Source of the DNA: an uncultured Aquimarina sp.
GTDB lineage: Bacteria; Bacteroidota; Bacteroidia; Flavobacteriales; Flavobacteriaceae
Length of the DNA stretch: 64,000 bases
Assembly: GCA_947498785.1 (NCBI GenBank)
Contig: CANMLS010000011.1
Coordinates: 1 to 64,000, forward strand
Reading direction: 5' to 3'
Both the position numbers and the translations under genes were made by a program. Below the pieces are notes generated by a model. That model saw only the letters and a list, made by a program, of their open reading frames with translations. It was not told the DNA's origin and made no database searches. Positions 55,604 to 64,000 of the stretch are shown here, piece after piece; within the stretch, counting starts at the first letter, position 1; each line of letters opens with the position of its first letter.

Positions 55604-57988
55604 TCACTCTGTTCTCAAACTTTTGATAGGGTTTGCCGTTGCTGCTTTTAATGCTTGATAACTTATTGTCAAAAAGGTGATTAGGACTATACTTCCTATT
55701 GCCAAAACAAAAACCCACCAGTCTATTGCGATTCTATATTGATAATTTTGAAGCCAGTTATCCATAAAATACCATGCTAGAGGAGATACTATACTACCAG
55801 CAACAAAAATGAGTTTAAAGAAATCTTGTGTAAACAAAATCAAAATATCACTTACCTTACTTCCTAGGACTTTTCTAATACCGATTTCTTTTTTACGTTG
55901 AGCTACAAAGAATGAAATCAATCCATAAAGCCCTAAACAACTAATAAAAATTGCCAGTGCAGAAAACAGTTTTGACATGGATAAAAAGCGTTGTTCGTCG
56001 GCATATTGCTCTGCGACACGCTCATCTATGAATGTGAATTCATAAATGTAATTTGGAAATACTTCTTGCCACAATTTTTCGACTTCTGTCAAGGTAGATT
56101 TTGCATTTTTCCCTTGAATTTTTATTGCAAAATTAGAGTACCCGCTAACATAAGGTGCTATAAAAATTGGACTAATACTTCTTTGAAAATTGCGGTCATG
56201 AAAATCTGCAACAACACCTACGATGGTACCTTTGGTATCTCCTCCATTTACTTCTATTCTCTTTCCGATTAACTCATCTAGTGACTCAAGGCCTAATTTT
56301 TGCGCTAACTTTTCATTCACCACTAATTCTGTTACAGAATCTGTGGGAAAAAAGTTTCGCCCTGCAACTATTTCTAATCCAAAAGTATCAATGTAATCAG
56401 CATCTGCAAATTTTGCTGAAATTGAGAATTCTTCTGCTTCTGCTTGACTATTGTATTTTATTCCTGTATTCCAGTCATTATAAGAAGCCCCTGGACTGGA
56501 TAGGCACGTTGTCATCTTTTCTACACCAGAAAGTTTCGCAATACGTTCTTTTAATCCCTTTAATTTAACGTATTCTATATCTTCTGGTATGTCGACCATT
56601 ATGATGGCATCTTTTTCGAAACCCAAATCAGCATTAACAGCATAGTTTATTTGTTTACCGATAATAACTGTAGCTACTATAAGAACAATTGAAATTGTAA
56701 ACTGTGTGGTTACTAAAATTTTTCTGGTTAGTTTTCCTCCAGTATCTTTTTCTGTAAGTTTTCCTTTAAGTGCTAAGGTGGGAAGGGTTCTTGCTAATAG
56801 TATTCCGGGATAGCTACCTGCAAAAAGAGCAACTATTAGAAGTAATGCTATCATAAAACCTAATACCCTAAATTCTAGTAGTGATTGTATAGAAAGATCA
56901 AGCCCAAAAAGTGTATTAAATGATGGTAAAGTTACAGCCGCAATTACTAAACCAATGACCATAGCAAAAAGACTAATAATAAACGTCTCTGATATAAACT
57001 GCCAAAAAAGATGTTGTCTAAAACTTCCTAATACTTTTCGAATTCCAATTTCTTTAGAACGTGTAAATGCTTGTGCAGTAGAAATATTTATAAAGTTAAT
57101 ACAACCAACTACAATTAAGAAAAACCCTATTAAAGAGAAAATCCATAGGAGATTAACATTTATTCCTCCATATTTATTATTAAAATGAATATCATTAAGA
57201 GCTTGTAATTTGTAACGATGTACATTTTTACTTTTAGAACGATGCTTCGTCACCAGTTCTACTAGTCCATTTTCTATTTGAGCAATATTTTGATTAGGTC
57301 TTAGTAATGTAAAACACATTAAACTACTATTAATACCGCCCCAAGAACCGCTAGACACAAAATCGTCATAACTTTTTAATGTTATAAATGATGGAAAAAT
57401 ACTAGCTTCTATAAGTGTTCTCTCTGGTAAATTTTTAAGAACTCCGATTACTGAAATGGTTTGATTATTATCAAGAACAAACGTCTGTCCTAATGCATTT
57501 TGATCCCCAAACATTTTTTTAGCAAATCTCTCTGTTATATATGCCGTATTTGGTTCTGCTAGTGTTTGATCTCCTAATTTTTCTAGCAACGGAAAGTTTA
57601 AAATATCAAAAAACTCGGGTTCTGCAAATGCGATATTCTCTTTAAAGCGTTTTTCCTCATTGCTATCAGAGCCATTAACTTGCCAATTTTCTCTGGTAAA
57701 AAGCTTAGCTACTTTTTCTGCATAATCATAATCCGATTCAAATGCCTCAGCAAATCCTGGAGGAACAGCTGCCTGATATTCTATATCATCACGATGTTCT
57801 TCGGTTACAACACGGTAAATACGATCTGCATTATTATGAAATGTATCGAACTGCAGATGATGGCTAACATATAAGAATATCAAAACAGTACAACCAAAAC
57901 CCAACGCTAATCCAAGAATGTTGATAAAGGCAAATACTTTTCTTTTACGAAGATTTCTCCAAGCGATTTTTAAGTGGTTTTTAAACAT
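55604..57988 (-). CDS. MacB/FtsX-type ABC permease, array copy
   Basis: 794 residues of the MFKNxLKIAWR subgroup (MFKNHLKIAWRNLRKRK). Two modules with SKEIGIRKVLGSFRQ and RKKEIGIRKVLGSKV as coupling helices and the end NPIKSLRTE. First periplasmic domain includes QTISVIGVLKNLPERT, the second GTIVGVVADFHDRN. An intercistronic hairpin (58002-58027) precedes it. It is the closest visible relative of the deleted copy whose tail remains at 53123. Confidence 0.92.
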   Translation of the reverse strand: MFKNHLKIAWRNLRKRKVFAFINILGLALGFGCTVLIFLYVSHHLQFDTFHNNADRIYRVVTEEHRDDIEYQAAVPPGFAEAFESDYDYAEKVAKLFTRENWQVNGSDSNEEKRFKENIAFAEPEFFDILNFPLLEKLGDQTLAEPNTAYITERFAKKMFGDQNALGQTFVLDNNQTISVIGVLKNLPERTLIEASIFPSFITLKSYDDFVSSGSWGGINSSLMCFTLLRPNQNIAQIENGLVELVTKHRSKSKNVHRYKLQALNDIHFNNKYGGINVNLLWIFSLIGFFLIVVGCINFINISTAQAFTRSKEIGIRKVLGSFRQHLFWQFISETFIISLFAMVIGLVIAAVTLPSFNTLFGLDLSIQSLLEFRVLGFMIALLLIVALFAGSYPGILLARTLPTLALKGKLTEKDTGGKLTRKILVTTQFTISIVLIVATVIIGKQINYAVNADLGFEKDAIIMVDIPEDIEYVKLKGLKERIAKLSGVEKMTTCLSSPGASYNDWNTGIKYNSQAEAEEFSISAKFADADYIDTFGLEIVAGRNFFPTDSVTELVVNEKLAQKLGLESLDELIGKRIEVNGGDTKGTIVGVVADFHDRNFQRSISPIFIAPYVSGYSNFAIKIQGKNAKSTLTEVEKLWQEVFPNYIYEFTFIDERVAEQYADEQRFLSMSKLFSALAIFISCLGLYGLISFFVAQRKKEIGIRKVLGSKVSDILILFTQDFFKLIFVAGSIVSPLAWYFMDNWLQNYQYRIAIDWWVFVLAIGSIVLITFLTISYQALKAATANPIKSLRTE

Positions 57989-58001
57989 AATTTTATTTTT
58001 T

Positions 58002-58027
58002 TGATAACCTCACCTCTGGGGTTATCA
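58002..58027 (-). other. Intercistronic hairpin in the permease array
   Basis: TGATAACC and GGTTATCA pair over 8 bp around a 10-nt loop, between the stop of one permease and the start of the next. On the transcribed strand it is followed by A, not T, so it is more likely an mRNA stability or processing element than a terminator. Confidence 0.5.
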
Positions 58028-58032
58028 TGACT

Positions 58033-60468
58033 TTATTCCGTTCTTAAACTCTTTACAGGGTTAACAATTGCGGCTTTAATACTTTGATAACTTACGGTAA
58101 GTATAGAAATGATTATCGCCAAAAAAGCAGCAACAACAAATACTCCCCATCCGATTTCTATTCGGTATGAAAAGTCTTCTAACCATTTATTCATAGCATA
58201 CCAACCAAGCGGTAATGAAACTAGAATAGCGATCCCTACCAGTTTTAAAAAATCTATAGTTAGTCTATATGAGATTTGACTAACACTTGCTCCCAATACT
58301 TTTCTCACTCCTATTTCTTTGGTTCGTTTTTCTGCATTAAAAGCTGCTAGACCAAATAATCCAAGACAAGCAATCAAAATAGATAGTATGGTAAATATGA
58401 TATATATTTTACCTAGTCTCTGTTCTGCCTGATAAGTTGTATTGAAAGATTCATCCATAAAATAGTAATTAAAAGGTTGATCTGGCGATACTCTATTCCA
58501 GATTGTTTCAATTTGTGCTATCGTATTAGAAAAATCTCCTACATCTAGTTTTACTGCCATGGATCCGAAACTATTATTTAGAGAAAGTCCTAATGCATCA
58601 ATATTTGTTCTTAAGGATTCGTAGTGAAAATCTTTAACAACTCCAATTACCGTTCGAAATACGGCTTCACTTTCTCCGTAATCAGATGACAATCTCATCC
58701 CCAAGGCTTTTTCTGGGGTGACCCCCAAAACAGCTACAGCAGATTCATTTAAGATTATAGCTGTTGAATCTGTACTAAATTGTCGATTAAAATCACGTCC
58801 TGCAATTATTTCTAAGTTTAGAGTTGATACATAATCAAAATCAACATCCCAATCACTCATATTGATTGATTTTTCATGATCTTCTTTTAATCCTTCTCTA
58901 TAAAATGTAGTATTACCTCGAAACGAAGGTGTGGGTAAAAAACCACTTACCGTTGTACTTTTTACCTGGCTTAATTGCTGTACTTCTTCTTTAAAAGATA
59001 CTATTTTGCTTTTGGTAGCATATACATCATCAATAATTAAGACCTGATTTTTTGTAAACCCTAAATCCTTGTTTTTAATAAATTGTAATTGTTGAAAAAC
59101 AACCAGAGTACTTACAATTAAAAAGACTGAAATTGCAAACTGAAAAACAACCAGAGAATTTCTGATTTTTCCTCCTCCAATACCATTTTCGGTTATACCT
59201 TTTAATGCTTGAATAGGTTTAAATCTTGACATAAAAAATGCAGGATAACTTCCCGAAAAAAGGCTTAATAATGTCACTGAAATCAATAAGATTAACCAGA
59301 AAAAAGGATTGGCAAATGGTATGGAAATTTCTTTCCCGGCAAGTTCATTAAAAAAAGGAACTGCAATTAAAGCCATAACAATAGCCAATACCAATGACAT
59401 AAAAGAAATCAAACCAGATTCTATTAGAAACTGTCTGATGAGCTCTGACTTATTAGAACCCAATGTTTTGCGAACACCTATTTCTTTTGTTCTTTTAAGA
59501 GAATGAGCGGTAGATAAGTTCATAAAATTAACACTTGCTAGAATGATCAAAAACAAGGCTATAAAAGAAAGAATATAAACGTTTTGAATATCGCTATTTG
59601 CGCTTAACTCTGTACCTCTTCTTGAATGAAGATGAATATCTGTTAGTGGTATAGTACTGAAATTAAGATAATTACCTGACATCAAAAATTGTTCTTCTGT
59701 TATCCCTGGCGCATAATTTTGAATACCAGGAATTACATAGTCTCTTAGTGCTGATTCTAAAAAAGTATCAAAATCTTTGATATCAGCTCCTGATCTTAGT
59801 TTAATAAAAGTTGGATAATTATGGTTTCCCCATTCTTTAGAGAAAGAATCCTCATTACCTGCCATTGCAATAAAAATATTGTGGTTTCTAATAAAAGAGT
59901 TCTCTGGCATATCTTCTATTACACCTGTTACCGTGTACTCATTTGTATCATTTAATATGATACTTTGCCCAAGAGCTTCATCTATTCCAAAATGTTTTTC
60001 TGCTGCAGTTTTGGTTAGAATTAGAGTATTAGGGGCTTTTAAAGCTGTTTTAGGATCTCCTACTAACAGGTCTAGATCAAACATTTTAAAAAAAGTAGTG
60101 TCTACATAGGTAGCTCCAGATTGTTTTACATTGAGTTCTGCGTCACTTTTTCGAATAAACATACTCCCCAAATTTCTAAATCGTGTAGCCACTTCTATAT
60201 GTGGATAATCTCTTTTCATGGCTTCGGCCATAGGAGCAGATACTTCTGCATATTCTTCGGCGTTTCCTCCAAATTTAACATCTACATTTATCCTGTAAAT
60301 GCGATCGGCATCTGCAAACATTTTATCAAAACTTAATTCGTCATAGATATATAAACAAATAAGTAACCCTCCAGTCATACCAATAGCTAATCCAAATGTG
60401 TTTAGGAAAGTAAAAAAAGGTTGTTTTTTAAGACTTCTCCATGCTATTTTTAAATGATTTTTAAACAT
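58033..60468 (-). CDS. MacB/FtsX-type ABC permease, array copy
   Basis: 811 residues, MFKNHLKIAWRSLKKQPF start and the end NPVKSLRTE. Coupling helices are TKEIGVRKTLGSNKS and TKEIGVRKVLGASVS. The periplasmic parts carry NEYTVTGVIEDMPENS in module one and FRTVIGVVKDFHYES in module two. It is read between the 60518 and 55604 copies, with spacers of 49 and 44 bp, fitting a single transcript. Confidence 0.92.
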   Translation of the reverse strand: MFKNHLKIAWRSLKKQPFFTFLNTFGLAIGMTGGLLICLYIYDELSFDKMFADADRIYRINVDVKFGGNAEEYAEVSAPMAEAMKRDYPHIEVATRFRNLGSMFIRKSDAELNVKQSGATYVDTTFFKMFDLDLLVGDPKTALKAPNTLILTKTAAEKHFGIDEALGQSIILNDTNEYTVTGVIEDMPENSFIRNHNIFIAMAGNEDSFSKEWGNHNYPTFIKLRSGADIKDFDTFLESALRDYVIPGIQNYAPGITEEQFLMSGNYLNFSTIPLTDIHLHSRRGTELSANSDIQNVYILSFIALFLIILASVNFMNLSTAHSLKRTKEIGVRKTLGSNKSELIRQFLIESGLISFMSLVLAIVMALIAVPFFNELAGKEISIPFANPFFWLILLISVTLLSLFSGSYPAFFMSRFKPIQALKGITENGIGGGKIRNSLVVFQFAISVFLIVSTLVVFQQLQFIKNKDLGFTKNQVLIIDDVYATKSKIVSFKEEVQQLSQVKSTTVSGFLPTPSFRGNTTFYREGLKEDHEKSINMSDWDVDFDYVSTLNLEIIAGRDFNRQFSTDSTAIILNESAVAVLGVTPEKALGMRLSSDYGESEAVFRTVIGVVKDFHYESLRTNIDALGLSLNNSFGSMAVKLDVGDFSNTIAQIETIWNRVSPDQPFNYYFMDESFNTTYQAEQRLGKIYIIFTILSILIACLGLFGLAAFNAEKRTKEIGVRKVLGASVSQISYRLTIDFLKLVGIAILVSLPLGWYAMNKWLEDFSYRIEIGWGVFVVAAFLAIIISILTVSYQSIKAAIVNPVKSLRTE

Positions 60469-60484
60469 AACCTTGTTTTTGATC

Positions 60485-60508
60485 GATACCGAAACAAGTT
60501 CAGTACGA
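60485..60508. repeat. Palindromic repeat unit, copy 3
   Basis: TACCGAAACAAGTTCAGTA forms a 7-bp stem with one wobble. Same family and same intercistronic position as the copy at 62900. Confidence 0.6.
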
Positions 60509-60517
60509 GTTAATGAA

Positions 60518-62878
60518 TTATTCTGTTCGTAAACTTTTTATAGGGTTTACTATCGCTGCTTTTATAGCTTGATAACTTACTGTTACAAGTGCTATTACAA
60601 GTGCTAAAATTCCGGCTAAAACAAATGTCCACCACGAAATGTTTACTCTATAATCAAAATCTTCTAACCAATTATTCATAAAATACCAGGAAATAGGCAC
60701 TGCCAGAACAATAGAAATTAAAACTAGTTTTATGAAGTCTATTGAAAGAAGTGTAGTAATACTTCTAACCGAAGCTCCCAAAACTTTCCGAATCCCAATC
60801 TCTTTAATTCGATTTTCTGCCATGTAACTAGCAAGGCCAAATAAACCTAAACACGAAATGAAAATAGTGAGTAACGTAAACAGGCTTATAAGCTGGCTTG
60901 TTCTTTTTTCGCTATTAAATTTTCTAGCATATTCCTGATCTACAAATTCGTATTCAAAAGGGTATTCAGGATTATACTTCTTAAAAACAGCTTCTACCTC
61001 AGCAAGGCTTTTTGAAGTATTACTGGTCGTATTAAGTTTTATATGGATTACATTAAATCCCGCCATAGCACCTTCTATAACCATTGGCTGAATTCTTTGG
61101 AAAGGAGAATCTAATACAAAATCCTTTGTTACCCCTACAATATGCCATTCTATTCCATTATCCTTAATAATCTGGCCAATAGGTTCATCAAAATTCATGA
61201 GTGCTACTGCAGATTCGTTAATGAGCGCTGCGGTAGAATCTGTTGCATATTTGTTTAAATCAAAGTCACGTCCGGCAACAAGTTCAATACCAAATGTCTC
61301 ATTGATGTTTTCATCTGCAGCGAATCTTTGGACAATGCGCTTATTTTCTTTATCTTTTCCCTTCCATTCAAAACCCCAGGTATTACTCCAACCCTCTGTC
61401 ACTGGCGAATTAGTTCTTGTGATAGAAGTAACAGTATTAGATGATAAAAGTTCTTCTTTTATAAGGGAATAATTTTTTTCTGTATCCCCTTGAATTATTG
61501 AATAAATCAGGTTGTTTTTTGCATAACCCGTTTGCCTGTCTTGAACTTTTTTTAACTGTTGCATAACAATAATGCTCGAAGTGATTAAAATAATGGCAGC
61601 AGAAAATTGAAGGACTACCAAAACTTTTCTTGGTGTAACGGCTGTATTGGACTTTACAAAAGTTCCCTTTAATACTGAAGAAGGCTTAAATCTAGAAAGA
61701 AACAATGCAGGGTAACTACCCGCTAGAAGACCTGTAAAAACTATTACTGCTATGGTCGATCCCCAAAACCAAATATTAGTCAAATCCAATGATAATGGCT
61801 TTTCTACTAATATGCTAAAATGAGGTAGCGCTATTAAAACCATAATAAAGGCAAATATTGCTGCAATGAATGATATCAGTACGGACTCTCCCAAAAACTG
61901 ACTTACAAGCGTTAATCTTCTTGCTCCTACAACTTTACGCACCCCTACTTCTTTTGCTCGTTTTTCACTACGTGCCGTACTTAAATTCATAAAGTTGATA
62001 CAGGCTATTATTAAAATAATAGCAGCTATGATACCAAACATTCGAATGATATCGATTCTACCTCCTATCTCTTCCCCATTTTCAAAATTTGAATACAACC
62101 AGGAACGTGTAAATGGATATAAATAGGTGATCATTTCTGGAGAATCTTTGTCATATACTTTTCTCAAGTTTTTTATTTTTTTTGAGAACGAGGTGTAATC
62201 CACACCCTCTTTAAGCATCACATAGGTTGCAATAGAATTATTACCCCAATATTTATCGTCTGAGCCTCGCTGTTTTAAATAGGCCCAAGGCATTAAAAAA
62301 TCAAATTCAAAGGCTGTATTTGAAGGTAAATCCTTTAAAATACCCGTGATCATAAAACTATCAGCATTATCTACCTTAACCGTTTTACCCACTGCTTGTT
62401 CATTACCAAACATTTTTTTGGCAAAAGATTCGGTAATAACCACCGAATTAACATCATCCAAAACAGTTTCTAAATTACCTTCTATTAGCGGAAAACTGAA
62501 TATTTTCAAAAAATCAGGATCAACAATTTTACCTGTCCCTTTTATTCTTTTATCATCTTTTGCAAATAAAAATTCGGAATCCCAATTTACTCTTGCAATA
62601 TGTTCTACTTCGGGATAATCTTTTTCTATGGTAGATGCCATAATTTTGGGTGTAGAATTCCAGGTCCATATTTCGCCGCCTACAGGATATTGATTATATA
62701 CTTGATAAGTACGATCTTTATGTTCATGAAATTGATCAATCCCTATTTCAAAATTGATCCAGATGACAATAAGTGTAGTAACCGTCAAACCAATGGCTAA
62801 TCCAACTATGTTTAATACCGAGAAACTCTTATTTCTGATTAAATTTCTCCAGGCAATTTTCAAATAATTCTTAAACAT
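60518..62878 (-). CDS. MacB/FtsX-type ABC permease, array copy
   Basis: 786 residues with MFKNYLKIAWRNLIRNK start, HEHKDRTYQVYNQYPVG in the first periplasmic domain, coupling helices AKEVGVRKVVGARRL and IKEIGIRKVLGASVR, and the end NPIKSLRTE. FSFPLIEGNLETVLDD and SFMITGILKDLPSNT mark the MacB-PCD fold. Its N-terminus is the best match for the stub at 45444. Spacer to the next upstream copy is 54 bp. Confidence 0.92.
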   Translation of the reverse strand: MFKNYLKIAWRNLIRNKSFSVLNIVGLAIGLTVTTLIVIWINFEIGIDQFHEHKDRTYQVYNQYPVGGEIWTWNSTPKIMASTIEKDYPEVEHIARVNWDSEFLFAKDDKRIKGTGKIVDPDFLKIFSFPLIEGNLETVLDDVNSVVITESFAKKMFGNEQAVGKTVKVDNADSFMITGILKDLPSNTAFEFDFLMPWAYLKQRGSDDKYWGNNSIATYVMLKEGVDYTSFSKKIKNLRKVYDKDSPEMITYLYPFTRSWLYSNFENGEEIGGRIDIIRMFGIIAAIILIIACINFMNLSTARSEKRAKEVGVRKVVGARRLTLVSQFLGESVLISFIAAIFAFIMVLIALPHFSILVEKPLSLDLTNIWFWGSTIAVIVFTGLLAGSYPALFLSRFKPSSVLKGTFVKSNTAVTPRKVLVVLQFSAAIILITSSIIVMQQLKKVQDRQTGYAKNNLIYSIIQGDTEKNYSLIKEELLSSNTVTSITRTNSPVTEGWSNTWGFEWKGKDKENKRIVQRFAADENINETFGIELVAGRDFDLNKYATDSTAALINESAVALMNFDEPIGQIIKDNGIEWHIVGVTKDFVLDSPFQRIQPMVIEGAMAGFNVIHIKLNTTSNTSKSLAEVEAVFKKYNPEYPFEYEFVDQEYARKFNSEKRTSQLISLFTLLTIFISCLGLFGLASYMAENRIKEIGIRKVLGASVRSITTLLSIDFIKLVLISIVLAVPISWYFMNNWLEDFDYRVNISWWTFVLAGILALVIALVTVSYQAIKAAIVNPIKSLRTE

Positions 62879-62899
62879 AACTGTTTGTTTTTTAACTTT

Positions 62900-62923
62900 G
62901 ATACTAAAACAAGTTCAGTATCA
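62900..62923. repeat. Palindromic repeat unit, copy 4
   Basis: GATACTAAAACAAGTTCAGTATC folds into a 9-bp stem with one wobble. It is the most intact copy of the family and lies between two permease genes. Confidence 0.65.
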
Positions 62924-62932
62924 GTTGATGTA

Positions 62933-64000
62933 TTATTCTGTTCGTAAGCTTTTGATTGGGTTTGTTGTTGCTGCTTTTATAGATTGAAAACTTAAAGTAA
63001 CTATGGCTATAGCAGCAATCATTACATCTGCTAATATGAATGCCCACCAGGGCATCGTTATTTTATATTGATAATTAGCCAACCACTGACTCATAAAATA
63101 CCATGCTATTGGACTACCAATTATAATGGCAAACAATACCAGTTTTAGAAAATCTTTTGCTAATAAGATAGTAATCCCTGAGACAGAAGACCCTAGTACT
63201 TTTCTTATACCTATCTCTTTTATTTTTTGTTGAGAAGTAAACATCACTAATCCAAATAATCCAAGACATGAAATAAAAATAGCCATAAGCGAAAAGTATT
63301 TTGATAGTCTAAAAAACATAGTATCACTTTTGTAAAGCATATCATATTCTGTGTCTAAAAAACTATAATCTAATGGAAAAGAAGGGTTCATTTCTTTATG
63401 CAATGCTTGCAAAGCATTTATGGTAGCTTTTATATTTGTAGCATTGATTTTTACCATAACAAATTGTGCAAATTCTTTACTACTGTCGGTATACCTTATT
63501 ATCAGGGGTTCAATTGTAGATTTTATAGAACTGAAATGAAAATCTTTCATTACTCCTATGATTCTTCCTTCACGTTCCCAGTGATATATCCTTTTACCAA
63601 TAGGGTTTTCAAATCCCATCAGCTTTAAAGCTTTCTCGTTAATAATAAAGTCGTTGTTATCTGAAAGATTATTGATAGAAAAGTCGGTTCCCATAAGCAT
63701 TTCGGTTCCCCAAGTTTTGACAAAATCATCTCCAACAGCTAGGGTATTAAATTGGGTCCAAACATTATTCGGTCTTTCGAGCCAATATGCGCTGCTTCCA
63801 TTATTTTTAAAATCCAAAGGGTTTCCAGACATAAGTGTCATAGATTCTACCCCTGATAATTGTAAGGCTCTATTTCTGAAAACCGAATATTTATTTATCA
63901 ACTCTCCATCAAATTGAAACAACATAACATTTTGACGATCAAATCCAAGATTGTGGTTTTTGATAAAACTAATTTGTTGCGATGTAATAATCATTACAGT
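62933..64000 (-). CDS. MacB/FtsX-type ABC permease, partial (C-terminal half)
   Basis: The frame is open to the last base of the window, so the gene's start lies beyond it; the Met at 63994 is internal. The visible part covers the second module: single helix end (MIITSQQISFIKNHNLGFDR), the periplasmic domain with GRIIGVMKDFHFSSI, coupling helix IKEIGIRKVLGSSVS and a terminal three-helix bundle with the end NPIKSLRTE. Closest in type to the 55604 and 60518 copies. The array therefore extends outside the window. Confidence 0.9.
   Translation of the reverse strand, partial: TVMIITSQQISFIKNHNLGFDRQNVMLFQFDGELINKYSVFRNRALQLSGVESMTLMSGNPLDFKNNGSSAYWLERPNNVWTQFNTLAVGDDFVKTWGTEMLMGTDFSINNLSDNNDFIINEKALKLMGFENPIGKRIYHWEREGRIIGVMKDFHFSSIKSTIEPLIIRYTDSSKEFAQFVMVKINATNIKATINALQALHKEMNPSFPLDYSFLDTEYDMLYKSDTMFFRLSKYFSLMAIFISCLGLFGLVMFTSQQKIKEIGIRKVLGSSVSGITILLAKDFLKLVLFAIIIGSPIAWYFMSQWLANYQYKITMPWWAFILADVMIAAIAIVTLSFQSIKAATTNPIKSLRTE

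Overview
The window is AT-rich chromosomal DNA of a member of the Bacteroidota, most likely a marine Flavobacteriaceae. Aquimarina-like is my guess from general protein flavour, and the genus is not established. The signs are: start codons without Shine-Dalgarno sequences, several TAnnTTTG -7 boxes, lipoproteins with acidic residues after the lipobox cysteine, a TonB-dependent receptor, ABC permeases fused to M1 peptidase, and a long run of MacB/FtsX-type permeases. I saw no rRNA, tRNA, insertion sequence, CRISPR array or prophage.

Layout. 1-8.1 kb: a partial gene, TfoX-N/DUF2461/VOC housekeeping genes, a helical protein, a sodium/solute symporter, a secreted astacin protease, two small exported proteins and a HAD phosphatase whose reading frame begins upstream of its first ATG. 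8.1-12.2 kb: TonB receptor, recO and a DUF4136 lipoprotein. 12.3-15.2 kb: a cell-wall sensing/remodelling cluster with a BlaI repressor, an M56 sensor fused to an M23 endopeptidase, and an M23-LysM protein, headed by an inverted-repeat operator and a probably leaderless promoter. 15.2-24.5 kb: gdhA, a Cys/Met-metabolism PLP enzyme, a DUF3298 lipoprotein, a Crp-like regulator with a DUF4406 protein and nudK, DinB, an ArsC-like protein, an EamA exporter and a thioesterase. 24.9-31 kb: a bestrophin gene broken by one in-frame stop, a YheT-type hydrolase, an unknown secreted protein, a nitrilase and a penicillin-acylase-family lipoprotein. 31.0-31.8 kb: no protein gene, but a strongly structured candidate non-coding RNA with its own terminator. 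31.8-37.5 kb (minus strand): PolB-type exonuclease, serine hydrolase, ogt, CNNM/CBS protein, cytochrome c, TerB and hemB. 37.7-44.6 kb: an ABC ATPase plus a permease-M1 peptidase fusion, then about 0.7 kb without a gene that carries a degenerate array of exactly 21-bp period, then a carboxypeptidase-regulatory-domain protein.

44.7-64 kb is one unidirectional array: a single LolD/MacB-like ATPase preceded by seven complete and one partial large (about 790-820 aa) MacB/FtsX permeases. The spacers hold a 54-codon small ORF, the N-terminal stub of one lost permease, the C-terminal tail of another, and copies of a palindromic repeat. The array therefore looks like a family undergoing duplication and loss.

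The best candidates for undescribed biology are the structured RNA at 31.06-31.39 kb, the 21-bp-period array at 42.43-42.72 kb, and the permease array with its gene remnants and small ORF. All assignments rest on reading the sequence and recalled family features; no database search was run.
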